Part shown: one piece after another, positions 38,001 through 48,700 of the stretch
Numbering within the stretch: the stretch's first letter is position 1
How the letters are laid out: each line of letters starts with the position of its first letter
Source of the DNA: Aporrectodea caliginosa
Lineage: Eukaryota; Annelida; Clitellata; Crassiclitellata; Lumbricidae
Assembly: GCA_020284085.1 (NCBI GenBank)
Contig: JACEVL010006447.1
Location: 1,928,245 to 1,992,244 of the forward strand
DNA: 64,000 bases
Reading direction: 5' to 3'
Translations under genes and position numbers: made by a program
The notes under the pieces: model-generated
Told to the model about the DNA's origin: nothing
The model's input: the letters and a program-made list of their open reading frames with translations, nothing else
Databases searched by the model: none

Positions 38001-39130
38001 TAGCTTCCGTTGATGTTGTTTCAGTTGAAATCATGATTGAATCAGATTGGGAGGTGCTACCAATAGCTTCGAATGATGTTGTTTCAGTTGAAATCGTGGT
38101 CGTTGAATCAGATTGGGAGGTCCTATCAATAGCTTCCATTGATGTTGTTTCAGTTGAAATCATGGTTGAATCAGATTGGAAGGTCCTATCAATAGCTTCG
38201 TGATTGAATCAGATTGATGTTGTTTCAGTGTTTGAAATCGTGGTTGAATCAGATTGGAAGGTCCTATCAATAGCTTCGGATGATGTTGTTTCAGTTGAAA
38301 TCATGGTTGAATCAGATTGGGAGGTGCTATCAATAGCTTTGATGTTGTTTCAGTTGAAATCATGGTTGAATCAGATTGGGAGGTCCTATCAATAGCTTCA
38401 TATGATGTTGTTTCAGTTGAAATCGTGGTTGAATCAGATTGGGAGGTGCTATCAATAGCTTTCATTGATGTTGTTTCAGTTGAAATCGTGGTCGTTGAAT
38501 CAGAATGGGAGGTCCTATCAATAGCTTCCATGTTGTTTCAGTTGAAATCATGGTTGATTCAGATATTGAGGTGCTATCAATAGCTTCCTTTGATGTTGTT
38601 TCAGTTGAAATCATGGTTGATTCAGATAGGAAGGTGCCATCAATAGCAGATGATGGTGTTTCAGTTGAAATCGTGGTGGTTGAATCGGTTTGGAAAGTGC
38701 TACCAATGGCTTCCGTAGATGTTGTTTCACTAGGCATCGTGGTTGAATGAGAATGGGAGATGCTAGCAGTAGCTTGCGTTGATGATGTTTCAGTAGACCC
38801 GCTTGATGTGTTCGGCACTGAAGTCGTGGCTGTATAAGACGTTCCAGTACTATCGGAAGTATCCGCAGATGACATTTGAGTTGAAACTGTGACTATAGCA
38901 GCTGTACCAGTAACTTCGAGATTGGTCTGTAGAGTCGTCGAATTCAATTGCCGGTCTGTTGGTGCTATGCTTGTCGTGTTAGTCACTATGTTTGTTTGAA
39001 ATGCTGATGTATCATGGAATGTTACTGTAGTAGATGTTTGTATAAGTGTGCTTCCGTGCGCAATGTTTGTAATCACAGATCCAAACACAATAAGCAGTTT
39101 CAAAGCAAGTACATTCCATTTGACTTTCAT
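18727..39130 (-). CDS. Gene 1: secreted-to-membrane mucin-like protein (repeat array, SEA, 10-Cys module, TM, tail)
   Basis: Exons in transcript order: 39130-32808, 31922-31869, 31132-31017, a missing SEA-middle exon, 27217-26985, 24288-24126, 21979-21794, 21095-20912, 18927-18727. Phases match at every junction except around the missing exon. Order in the protein: signal peptide, Thr/Ser-rich head, 21-residue repeats, SEA domain, cysteine-rich module, transmembrane helix, basic anchor, cytoplasmic tail with stop at 18727. By analogy with MUC1/MUC13-type proteins it should be a glycosylated cell-surface protein. Introns hold a hAT element and two LINE relics. Its domain exons pair one-to-one with those of gene 2, so the two are paralogues. 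The repeat exon contains many frame breaks. No symbol can be assigned. Confidence 0.75.
19735..20010. repeat. GGTCTC minisatellite in gene 1 intron
   Basis: Degenerate tandem ACTGTCTCGGTCTCGG and CGAACCCC units. A shorter cousin occurs at 43905-44005. Confidence 0.85.
20912..21095 (-). CDS. Gene 1 exon 8: cytoplasmic tail
   Basis: The acceptor is tttacatatag|A and the donor ATG|gtaaag. Its 61 codons are rich in Pro, Ser and Arg, with HVNFGYVGG and SRSNYPTM at the end. NYPTM fits the YxxM motif that binds PI3-kinase SH2 domains; function here is unproven. Confidence 0.75.
21794..21979 (-). CDS. Gene 1 exon 7: last two cysteines, transmembrane helix, basic anchor
   Basis: The acceptor is ttctgcag|C and the donor AACGG|gtaacg. 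It encodes CNRNFVPFGEQC, a roughly 22-residue hydrophobic helix (IVIAFVFGSLAVLLLFLLLV) and KRKPWRRRKK, then a short tail. This is type I topology. The donor at AACGG, not the nearer ACA|gtaaat, gives the phase 2 required by the next exon and shared with gene 2. Confidence 0.85.
22487..23965. mobile_element. hAT-like element with 8-bp target duplication
   Basis: A perfect 8-bp direct repeat GTCAGGTG (22479-22486 and 23966-23973) flanks imperfect inverted ends CAGGCCCGTGCAGAG and CTCTGATCTGGCCTG. The interior (1479 bases) is AT-rich and has no transposase frame, so it is non-autonomous or decayed. It lies in the intron between gene 1 exons 7 and 6. Confidence 0.8.
24126..24288 (-). CDS. Gene 1 exon 6: ten-cysteine module, first eight cysteines
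   Basis: The acceptor is accttcag|CT and the donor TGCCA|gtaag. It encodes FVCGKLEAICSVCYRC, GCIPKCDEDRNEVC and HTTC. Spacing C-x6-C-x2-C-x2-C-x8-C-x3-C-x7-C-x10-C is the same as gene 2 exon 7 except one residue. The last two cysteines are in the next exon. Confidence 0.85.
25441..25856 (+). mobile_element. LINE 3' end (L2-like), with (TGAA)n tail
   Basis: The frame at 25523-25729 encodes ARSTYDVPARRVLRSATRG and RRAFSVVGPSIWNDLPLK, the usual C-terminus of L2/CR1-type ORF2. GGGCGCTATATAAATGCTCTG and four TGAA units follow. It sits in a gene 1 intron. Confidence 0.85.
25930..26940. other. Gene 1 intron, nothing recognised
   Basis: No domain or repeat family was recognised. TATAGCGCC near 26130 may be a further decayed LINE tail. 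Confidence 0.4.
26985..27217 (-). CDS. Gene 1 exon 5: last part of SEA domain
   Basis: The acceptor is cttgcttttag|G and the donor CAGA|gtaagc; the length is 1 + 231 + 1 bases. It encodes RFRLQRRLRSSGSEVRQD, then LILNYMVVFRAKE and a long helix ending in FIDRVVIDRLKQLNVSG. The LNYMVVF strand corresponds to the post-cleavage strand of SEA domains. NVS is a potential N-glycosylation site. RRLR lies where the usual G/S self-cleavage site would be. Confidence 0.82.
27540..27612. repeat. (AT)n microsatellite
   Basis: TA-rich runs interrupted by ACGCCACCATGTGT. Confidence 0.9.
28433..28500. repeat. (AT)n microsatellite
   Basis: A pure AT run of about 65 bases in a gene 1 intron. Confidence 0.95.
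28683..28723 (-). CDS. Possible gene 1 SEA-middle exon (tentative)
   Basis: An exon with phase 0 in and phase 2 out is required between 31017 and 27217. The stretch after tacggtgcatcag encodes MILPHDDVTACFN and ends GG|gtattg with the correct phases. At 41 bases it is shorter than the 59-base gene 2 counterpart, and another stretch at about 30571-30605 also fits the phases. Weak. Confidence 0.22.
29060..30300 (-). mobile_element. LINE relic (L2/CR1/Rex-like), RT core to 3' end
   Basis: The minus strand encodes, in broken frames, GPQGSVLGPLLFILYNSP, a CADDT catalytic remnant, ISAWVTANLLCLNPSQTEF and CNLGIIFDKNLTFSDHITQV. It continues to KFCNRSLVHAAPGLWNGLPK near the end. Frameshifts interrupt the palm, so it is inactive. 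Its 3' end includes the dispersed repeat shared with 18448-18530. Confidence 0.88.
30301..31016. other. Gene 1 intron between SEA exons
   Basis: Contains a palindrome around GTACGCACTAGCGTAAGTGC at about 30422. No further exon can be called with confidence. Confidence 0.4.
31017..31132 (-). CDS. Gene 1 exon 3: first part of SEA domain
   Basis: The acceptor is gattttag|AA and the donor AACGCG|gtgagt. Its 116 bases equal the length of gene 2 exon 4. It encodes NKFLNMSSSLKVQSARF, then LDPESDSYLELQ. It aligns without gaps to the gene 2 exon: both start NK and share L, LD, E, Y and L positions typical of the first SEA strand and helix. Confidence 0.75.
31869..31922 (-). CDS. Gene 1 exon 2: Thr-rich linker
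   Basis: The acceptor is ttttttccgttggccag and the donor TTTG|gttagt. In phase 1 to 1 it encodes TTQAKGLFITTLMPPNF. It corresponds to exon 3 of gene 2, which has the same phases. Confidence 0.6.
31962..32400 (-). mobile_element. Retroposon 3' end with (TTAC)n tail
   Basis: Nine to ten GTAA units on the plus strand (31961-31998) follow a CCTTTATTG signal. Read on the minus strand this is CAATAAAGG followed by (TTAC)n, a retroposon 3' tail. The body is non-coding. Confidence 0.5.
32808..39130 (-). CDS. Gene 1 exon 1: signal peptide and 21-residue repeat array
   Basis: The ATG at 39130 opens MKVKWNVLALKLLIVFGSV, a good signal peptide, then a non-repeat Thr/Ser-rich head (38750-39050). About 85-90 tandem 63-bp units fill 33000-38590. 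Two subfamilies are seen: SDSTMISTETTSTEAID (36150-38590) and SDSITTSTETLSTEAIG (33000-36150). The end encodes NFTTEFISHQ before the donor CAAA|gtaagc. More than ten indels not divisible by three break the frame, for example near 38335, 38530, 37140 and 34390-34460. An acceptor-like tttttaaatttcag at about 39180 suggests a 5' UTR intron. Plus-strand frames here are antisense shadows. Confidence 0.75.
32950..38640. repeat. 63-bp coding tandem repeat array
   Basis: The unit is 63 bases, containing on the plus strand GTTTCAGTTGAAGTCGTGAT and CAATAGCTTCCGTTGAT. Partial and fused units concentrate at 34250-34460, 35030-35100 and 35800-36150. Confidence 0.95.
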
Positions 39131-39420
39131 GATTGTTTTCTATATCTGCCTAACATGGGTATGTTGTCGACTTTGTACGGTTTCTGAAATTTAAAAATAA
39201 TTAATACTCAAAAGGACACGACATTGGTTAAGTTTAGAATGGTATTCTTCTAGTTTCATTTCGGCTGCTGTGTAGTAACCTTGAGCCAGTCGTACGCTTA
39301 CAGCTGGTCAGGGACATTGATGCCATGTCGTCAGGCCATGTTCAGCGATCCGTTGACAAGCCTAGGGTCATGTAAGGGCCATGTAGATAAAAAAATGTAC
39401 TCATATTTTACTACTCTTTA
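39131..39420. promoter_or_regulatory. Upstream region of gene 1
   Basis: This holds a probable 5' UTR splice acceptor (minus strand, about 39180) and A/T-rich sequence. No definite TATA box or initiator can be assigned. Confidence 0.3.
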
Positions 39421-39961
<541 letters not shown>

Positions 39962-40239
39962 AACCATCACAACCACTACTAATGAAAATAATAATCAAAG
40001 AGTTCGGCAACAGGCATTAATACAAGTACTAATCGGAAACCATGATTCTTAACTTCAGTGGCTAAGGTTTGGATATTAAATATAACTTTTATTAGACATC
40101 TGCTTCCTGACTCTGATTTATTTTTACGAAATTGCTTTAGGACATTTTGTGTGTCTTGTATCTTTTAGTATAACGAGAAACATAAAAGTAAGATATTAGT
40201 AAGACATTCTGTAGAAATAGCAACCAAGACACGGAGAGC

Positions 40240-40640
40240 GTGCATTGCTTATCTAGCCGTGATGATAATGTTGTTAATATGTATGTCGAAACCAAGTTGT
40301 TCTGATAGCATGACCCCTAATATTTTCATGTTTTCCACTCTGATAAGTCCTACTGTGGCATTGGGTTCATCACTGTCCAGCGTTTTCCTTGGGCGTCTGA
40401 CTATCATTTCACGGATTTTAGCGTGGTTGAGCTTCATATTGCATGTATCTGCCCAAGCCGAGACATGGTCAATCTCTGACTGCACCAAGTCGCCGTTTGC
40501 AGACGAGATCAGGAGGTAACTGTTATCCGCGTATTTTAGCATCTTGTTGGAAGAGTACCGAGGCTTTAGTTTACATAGCCATTATGAAATTTACAGGGCC
40601 TAGTCCTGAACAATGGCAGATGATATGACACCTAAGAACT
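40240..40640 (-). mobile_element. LINE reverse-transcriptase relic
   Basis: The minus strand encodes MLKYADNSYLLISSANGDL (degenerate YADD), then ISAWADTCNMKL-type and LIRVENMKILGVMLSEQLGF motifs. A frame-shifted GSGLGPVNFIMAM-like block lies upstream. Catalytic YADD has become YADN, so it is inactive. Confidence 0.85.
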
Positions 40641-41280
40641 TTGTTTCATGTTGCCGTCCGTCGAGAAATCAATTACCCAATTATAAATATTATCACAAAT
40701 AGGCATTTCGGCAAGTACCAAGTAATAAATGAATAAATAATAAGATAAATAATTGTAATAGTTAAAGTTTTTAACGGCGCTTCCTTGTCGTCGCATTCTC
40801 TGAATAATAATAATAATTGTAATAGCCTAACAGTGTTACCTTTGTGAAAGTGTAGTACAGAACGGAACTACATTTCCGTTCATACGGTAGTTGGTAGTTG
40901 CATCAGCGGCGTGCCTGTCTAAAGTTTAGATGGATTTTCTTTCACCGTGTAAAATAGTCTCACCATAATCCAGTCTGAGATTCCTGAAATTGCACGTGAA
41001 CCATGACCCTTGTCTAGTGCCTGTCGTCTTTAGTATCACATCGATGCGGCTACGAATCGCGGAATCAGAGGCCTGTTTGTGAAACTTTGGACCGTGGCCT
41101 GCTTAATAACAAAATTCAGGGGGCGTATGGCCGAAAGTCTCTGGCCTGCTACGATTTATGTCTCAGCGCTCACTCTGTAGGACAATTTTTAAACGAGCTT
41201 CAGAGTAAATATAAATAATTCAACGTAATAAAATGCTTTATAATTAAATTGGATAATTCAGTCGAAATGCCTGAATTAAC
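40641..41280. other. Intergenic spacer, nothing recognised
   Basis: Short AT-rich stretches only. Confidence 0.45.
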
Positions 41281-41283
41281 TTA

Positions 41284-41741
41284 GGGGCCGTCCATAAAGT
41301 ACGTCACGCTCCAGAGGGAGGGGGGTTTAAGAAAGTGTGACAGTTTGTGACAGGGGGAGGGGGTGGTCAGGCCATGTGTGACGTCACACTTTTTAAAATT
41401 TTATTTTATTTATAATTTATTTTTATTTTTTAGCAGAATTTCATAGCTTTAAAAATAATTTTCAAAAATTTTCTGAAACATTTTAATTAGTTTTATGTCA
41501 AAATAGCATGAAATGCATATCTCCTGAATGTGTTTTTCACGATTCCTCTCGCTAGGAGCGCTAGTAATAATGCTGTTGCGAAGCCTTGTTTATGTATTAG
41601 CCTTGCTTTCGGAAGTATTATTATTTCTATGTTGAAAGTGTGACGTACTTTAGGGGGGGGGGTCCGAGTTTTGTGACAGTTTGTGACAGGGGGGAGGGGG
41701 GGTAAAATGGTCAAAAATAGCGTCACTTTATGGACGGCCCC
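41284..41741. mobile_element. Short TIR element (GGGGCCGTCCATAAAGT family)
   Basis: The ends GGGGCCGTCCATAAAGT and ACTTTATGGACGGCCCC are near-perfect inverted repeats flanked by TTA on both sides. The G-rich subterminal motif TTTGTGACAGGGGG occurs near both ends. At 458 bases with an AT-rich core it is a MITE. I recall similar tips in other invertebrates but do not assign a superfamily. Confidence 0.82.
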
Positions 41742-41759
41742 TTACTCAGAGCATTTTAT

Positions 41760-42780
41760 ACAGTTGATTCTAAAATGCTCTTTGTAACAGCAAATTTCAC
41801 TGTAAATAATTGTCAACTGTGTTGTTGTAAACGCAGACCCAAAGAAGGTTGCCATGTTAGCGCCCTTGTGGCATTCTTAAAAGGCGCTTAACAAGTCACT
41901 TGCATTCATACTTGCATACACGCATACACGGTTTAACCGCTCAAGAGATAATAAGTTTTTTTACAGAACTCTTATTAATATCAAATTTAATCGACAGAAA
42001 TCCAATAGCAAACGAATTCTCATTAAGCAAACGCCTAATGAGAATGTCGATATTAATTAGTAGCTACTATCGTGTCTCATGATGGCGAACCAAAAGCAAG
42101 CGTAGGCTATATGCTAATATCCAGGAGATCAGTCTCCGAAGACAAATAGGCATCCTGTGGTCGATAAGTAATTTGCAAAGGCTAAGTCTTAATTTGAGAA
42201 CGAAATGATATGAGCGACTCACCATAGAGATTCCTGAAATCGCAAGGTCACCCTGACCCTATTCTAGTCCCCGTCGAGAGAATGACCAGAATGAACAAGA
42301 GAATGAAGAAAGAGATGAAAACTTTAGGTCCATGTAAAAGTTCGATCAGTTCTAGTCTGATGTAAGGCCAGAAAGACCATTAGAAGATCTGGTTGAATAA
42401 CCTGGAGAATACGGATTCATTTTAAGTATTGTGGCTGGCAGTTCAATGTTTTAAAGGCTAAACTATTAGCTCTAACTTGAACCATAGGCCTATATATACT
42501 TTGTTGAAAAGGAAATCAGTGCAAAGATTTAAACACAGTTTTTGTACAGTATTCAACTTTTAACGTAACCTATTAGTTATCGCTGTAGCCAAACAGTAGG
42601 GGCTGTTGTGAACTCGTCGGAGATCTGCATGTTTGAAACTGTGATCCAACAAGAAGCGGGTTACAGTGATCAAAGCAATTGGTATCCAATGCTTATGCCA
42701 AAGATATCGTTGAGGGTATGGAAACACACTGCCCGATATCGTGTTTGTCAAGAATGTACATATAATCTATGACGACTTAC
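41760..42780. other. Intergenic spacer, nothing recognised
   Basis: No domain or repeat family was recognised. Confidence 0.4.
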
Positions 42781-42789
42781 AAATACTAT

Positions 42790-42995
42790 TTACCACATAG
42801 CAGTAAGAGACATAGTAGAACTAACATAAACGCCCAGGTTAAGAACAGCAACTCAACAGGAGACTCTACAACGAAGACGAACAAGGCTCAAGAGCTGATG
42901 TCGCAGATTCTGTGGCAGTCTGTTCCACAGTGAAGGAACGAAGTCTACGTAGCTGCCACGTTTCATTGTCCAAGTTCACGACGATACGTAGGAAC
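42790..42995 (-). mobile_element. LINE C-terminal relic
   Basis: The minus strand reads RGSYVDFVPSLWNRLPQNLR, matching the conserved F-VPS-LWN-LP end of CR1/L2-type ORF2. It is short and truncated. Confidence 0.6.
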
Positions 42996-42999
42996 AAAA

Positions 43000-44690
43000 T
43001 AGGTCAGTTTGCGTTCAAGTAGACGACTCTGAAACATACTTCTCCCTAAGATGGGATGAATGAACGGAGTTACGCATCAGCAGAAGATCATACACTCAAT
43101 GTGTTTTCGCATGGACCACCAAAGCAGCTCGTCCCAACTTAAGTTAGGTATGAGCCAAACCAAACGGGATAACAGCTATGGCAGAGAGCGATTGACGTAT
43201 GGTATATGTAGGTCTCTACGAATAATGATTGTGTTACTTTCTTTTGTAATCAATTGCATATGATAGCAGTATAACATACATTGCAAATGGTTTGCATGGC
43301 ATTAAGAACAACTGCCAAACACACATGCTCTGTGGTTCGAACCATGGATGCAACACTGACAGCCACGAACAGTCTGCAAGCGTTTCCGCTCGTGATCCAA
43401 AACGACTGAATGTAGACTTTTAGACCCATACAACTGTTATCTGTCATCCAGTGCTTGCTAAGTACAAGAGAGGCTGCGAAATTCCTAACGAACACCCACC
43501 TGCTGTCTCTTCTACTTTCACAAATAAGATGCGGCCGCCCCCTTTTCTGCCATCGGTCGACGCTCTTTACATCCCAGATGAACGCCTACTTAGACTAAGG
43601 CATCGGATCATTAGCTAAACAACTGTATGGACATCTGGTTCTACGGCGCATGATACTGGTCGAAAGCAAGTTTACTAGCAAGACTTTAAAATAACTGAGT
43701 ATATGCCATTGGTTAATCTTCCGTGCAGTGCTTTACTTGGTAATAACGTCTGTCTCAATGACGTGTAACATCATATATATTGGAACTTTTGTGAGATACT
43801 CAAAAGGCGCTATAGTAGCTATCCAGAGACATACATGGCTTTCTAGATGCCAGTTTGAATCTGAACTCTTGCCGGTAAACTCGTGTAAATGTAAATGTCT
43901 TGTTGTCTTCGAGACCAAGGCATTGGTCTCGAGTGAACTCGAGTTCGTTTTTAAAGGCCTGGTCTTGGTCTTGAGGTTCAGCGTCTTGGTCTTGGTCTTG
44001 TCAATATGAAGTTATGTGATTAATCAGGGCCGCTTAAGGTCGTCGTAGGATAGGCCTAGACACTCTTGAATTCGTAGAACTCTGCATGATTCAGGAAACA
44101 AACTCGTGTAAATTTGACTGTCTTAAATGTAGAAAACTCACGATTTGTACATTTACATCCAGTGCTTGCTTCCTGCCAGCGACTTTAGCACCTTTAGAAA
44201 GTATTCTTTCACATGACGATATTTTTATGAGGCCCCACAGGGCATGTCTTGGTCAGAAAATTCTGAACCAATTAGGTTTTTATAAAGGTCTTGGATAGTC
44301 TACAGTCACGCCCGACGTGACTATATACACAGGACTTGAATCATGCCAGCTACGCAATTGGTCAATGCATGCCACATGATTTTGTGGACGTGAAAGGAGT
44401 CGACCGATAAACCCTCCCGAAAGCGGTGGAAGATTGTTGACAATGTTTTCTATGACGATACAAATCCTCACGGCGCCTAACCTGACCCTAACCCTCGACC
44501 CTCAAGATGTCCGCCATTTGAAAATCCCAAGAGAAGTTAACGTGAAATGCTTTAGCCAATAGCGTGACGGGCGTGAATGTAGTTGCTTGGATTCTGCTCA
44601 CGTCCGGGGCGTGAACGGTTCCACTACGTATTCTTAAACCAATCAAAAATAATTGGCTTCATCTCAACAACATAATAATGGACAGTAACT
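43000..44690. other. Intergenic spacer
   Basis: Contains a TTGGTC minisatellite at 43905-44005 and short chance frames. No gene was recognised. Confidence 0.4.
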
Positions 44691-44699
44691 GGAAATCCA

Positions 44700-44870
44700 A
44701 GAGGACTGTCTGAAACTGCATCACGTGAGAAGATAAGAAAATTCTTTTTCAGCAAGAAGATTGTAGATCACTGGAAAAGGCAGCCATAGGAAAAAGTATT
44801 TGCATCAGGCTTGAACACATTCAAACAGAGACCGGACGGTTGGGTAGAACGCTGAAGCCTATAATTATAG
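44700..44870 (+). mobile_element. LINE C-terminal relic
   Basis: The plus strand encodes RKFFFSKKIVDHWKRQP, then after a stop KVFASGLNTFKQRPDGW. This matches the FF-RVV-W--LP and LN-FK-RLD motifs at the end of non-LTR ORF2 proteins. Confidence 0.7.
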
Positions 44871-45646
44871 AGTATCTACTATCTAGCCTAACTGAGATAA
44901 TCCGCCCGTCAGTAGTGAAGCAGTCAACACAACATACATCATGAATATCAATTTTTCATTCATTCGGGAATGAATTAGACCTTAGATCATCGCCAAGGCC
45001 AAGCCGAGATAACAGTAAGGAAGTATCAATTAGACTTTAAATATTCAACAAAAAGGGCGGCTGAAGCTTTGCTTGTCTACAGGCCTACTATAGTAAGCAT
45101 AGACTCTAGAGGCCTACTACTATAGACTATAGGTGCTAACGTAGCAAATTTCAAGAGCCAATCAGTCAATTATGCAAACTTAAACCAAATATATGACATT
45201 CATATTTCTTTATTAAGTAGGTCAACTGTCGTTATTATAAAGCTAAGTTTCATTGATAGCAGATTATTAATTATTGTGCTATATATACATATATATCTAC
45301 AAATATTAGCATGTGTATAAGTCTATATATATATATATAAACTTTGCATTGAGAAGCACCTTTAGCTCTATGAAACTAGCGTGGTTATAAATTCATAATG
45401 ATCAAAGTATTCTTTCCAAGCTTCAGAAATCTAACCTACAGATATTTAATTGATCTCGTCCAAAATAAAATAATCTAATCTAACCTACACAAACTCATAT
45501 TAACACATCTACATGGCTAATGATTTTTTAAACTAATTATTAATTAATAACTGCTACAGAGCCGGTTTACAATGCGCATTGACGATGACTTATCACAATG
45601 TTACAATGATGTTAATTCATGTGTATGGTCGATATTCGCTCCTAAG

Positions 45647-45721
45647 TCACAGTAACATGCTATCATTTGCAGTCGTTGTCTGACTGAGAGGCAGAAGCTT
45701 CGTCGGCGCGTCGAAATCATT
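45647..45721 (-). CDS. Gene 2 last exon (tentative)
   Basis: After gagcctcattcag, phase 0 gives NDFDAPTKLLPLSQ and then TTTANDSMLL with TGA. Acceptor and frame are consistent, but the peptide is unremarkable and other downstream exons are possible. Confidence 0.35.
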   Translation of the reverse strand, partial: NDFDAPTKLLPLSQTTTANDSMLL

Positions 45722-48700
45722 CTGAATGAGGCTCTTATACAATGCTATGCTACAATTACAACATTAACAATGCCCTACGTATATGTTTTGATTAAGTTAG
45801 CTGATGAATTGAAAGACATGATTTAACAGCAACTATGACGCTAAATGGATCAGCAATAATAATTTCCAATGAATTCAGACCAGGCGGCATGCTGTACATA
45901 CGCATAGCATTGAGATTAGGTTTCGTTTCACAGTTTTAAAAAACATGTACCTGTAGGCCTATAATAGTAGGCCTACAGATCGCTAGTCTGTTTTGAAGAC
46001 TGTTTTGTAGATTATGAAGAAAATTAAGAAGAAAACGATGAGGAATAAGAAACAGAAAACAATGAAAGAGGAAGAAGCAGACAAAAGCGAAGTCTACGAC
46101 GACGACGATGACGATGATGATGACGACACCGGTGACGAGAATGATGACAACAAATACAACTGACGACAAATAGAGAGGATGACCGACGACGCCTCAATTC
46201 CTCTGTAGAAACAAATAGGATTAAACGTGAATTGATTGAGTAATTAGGATTGACTGATTTACCTATTCATCGCAAATTAATTAAACGGTAATGATTAAAT
46301 ATTCGCTTAATCATTATATGCTACATATATAGGGCTTAAAGCGTTGAAATAAATGTCAAGCGTAGACGGTCATGATGAGTTCATGAGGTCACGCGATCAG
46401 TGAGTGTACGCTTTAGACGAAAGCATCATTCTACAAAGATAAAGACAATAACAGATTGAAAGCTGAAGCCATCTTTCAAAACAATAGCTATGCCACACCT
46501 CTGTTCATATGCGTCATTATTATCATTGCGTCCTGTCAACATATGCCGTCTGTTCATTTATTGCTTGAAAATCCCCGATATTAAGTTAGTTTCTTGTATC
46601 ACCATTTAACCTTTAACACCATAGTTCTGTCCATAAGGATAAAGTTAAGATGTTAGCTCTTTAGAAGCTGTTAGAGGACATCAATGGCTTCTGATTTACC
46701 TGGTGCGGATCGTATATGGAGAGTCGCTGTTGAGGATTGCTATTTGGCCGAATGGTGGAAGACTACAAGACAGAAAATGCAAGTAGAGATAGCTGGCTCT
46801 AACACACCACAAAAATCATGTACGGTAAACTAGACCAGAACATTACAAACAGCAATACGAAATTTTTTATAAGTAGATTACAACAGCATAGAATAGAGTA
46901 CATCTTAGATATGTTAAATGTTATGTTAAATACTACTGAGATAAAACACTGCTCTGCATAAAAATAATAGAATCCTAAAACGCATTCCTTCAAGAGTCGC
47001 TATCACTGATGTATCGGTATTCTGCTTAAGAATGATTGAAAAGCAGGAGATGAAGAAGTGCAACGTACATCTTTCTTAGTGTTGGCCATCTCGAGACCCG
47101 GCATAGAGGCGTTGTGAGCAGGATAGTTCTGATCGCTGGCGCTACTTCTGCTGTCGAATTCGGGCGATGACCGAAAACCAGCATTCTACAGCAGCAGCAG
47201 ACATCATGCAGTCTAATATACATGGTCCCAGCTGCAGCCCTCCGACACATAAAGCCACTCAGATAATTCTCTTCAGCTACGGTAGGCCTATATCATTGTC
47301 AATTTTTATACAGACAGACACAAACACACAAGCACACAAAATACGAATGAAAGACAGAAAGACTGAGACTAACTCGCAGACATACAAAGACGACATATAC
47401 ACAGTTCGATCTTGTATTTATAATATACATATAGGCTGACACAGCACTTGTACTCCTTGGCAGTAGGACCCTTGCTCGTAGGCAATAACGTGTTAATTTA
47501 TTAGCCAAAGTAAACTTTCTGGCTTTAGCTAAAACTGCTATATACTAACGTCACAGCGAACACATAAGTAGACGTCATTGATTCTTGCAAATATACATTT
47601 ATAGATTGGAAACAGTTGGATTGAATTGAATGACTTAGCATCTCTGAACGGTATTTTGTAAAGAGCGCGATTAGTTTAACCATCGTAAACTTAAGAACGG
47701 CTGAAAATGCTTAAACCTACGTTGAAGGTGACTCGTATAAACTGAACAAGATCATGGATTTATCCAACTGACAATCAGAAGCAAAGGAACCAGTGACTCA
47801 TCTAATCGCAATTACAGAAGACTGAAAACGTACAAATTGTCGACCTTTTCAAACGGATGGCATCATATTACATGTACACGTAGGTATCATTCTTGGATTA
47901 CATCCGAAAGGATTATTTCTATTCGATAAGTATTCTACAGGTCAACTGGTTGCCAGCACAGTCTTTTAGATCAGAATAGAATTTAGTCCTAATCTATATA
48001 GGGCAGAAAGTTGGTTCGAGATTTCTGCTGCACATGCACCCTAGCCAACTCAGCTATAGCCTAATGAGTACACTGACCTTACACTGTCGGTGAGAAGATG
48101 AGACGACGAGGGAGAGGATTGGCCATCCGCCCTCATTTGCCGAAGCTAAGAAAATGAAGTTGCTAACACTTCAAAACTCAAGCTAACTCAAGGGACTGCT
48201 CTTCTGTTCTTCTTCTTCAATATGTATTACACAGTTCAACTGGTTGCCAGCATAGTCTGTTAGATCAGAATAGAATTTAATATTAAATTTAACTTCATTT
48301 TGACGGTAGTCAATGGAACTGGCTTCGATTAAATCAGCCTGATTTTAATTAACACGAATATCTTAACGGCACCAATCACACACGCACACGCTGTCCCACA
48401 CAGTTTCTGAATTACCTGGTAAGGTGGATATGCCGTTAAATCACTGACACGACTGACTCTGGTCGGAACACCCATCTCACGTCGTTCGTCATCAGACGAA
48501 TCGCTGTCTCGGCGATAGTATGCTATCAACTTAGCATCTGGTGCCGTCGGAGTCCCTTTGCCGACTGCCAGCGACATGTCGACGTTATGAGAAGAGGTCG
48601 AAGGCTGATCTAAGAGATCTATGTCCGTATATCCCGTCTCAGCGCCGTGGATCGATTGCAAATGGTGGCCATCATGTTCACTGCTACATGAAAAAGTGCA

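Noticed and set aside
33257..38203. Many plus-strand frames of the VSVEVVIESDWKV type
   Set aside because: Antisense shadows of the 63-bp repeat array; the signal peptide and splice sites are on the minus strand.
46017..46166. Small plus-strand frame, Lys-rich then poly-Asp
   Set aside because: Only 49 codons over an AAG/GAC simple-sequence stretch in a gene 2 intron.
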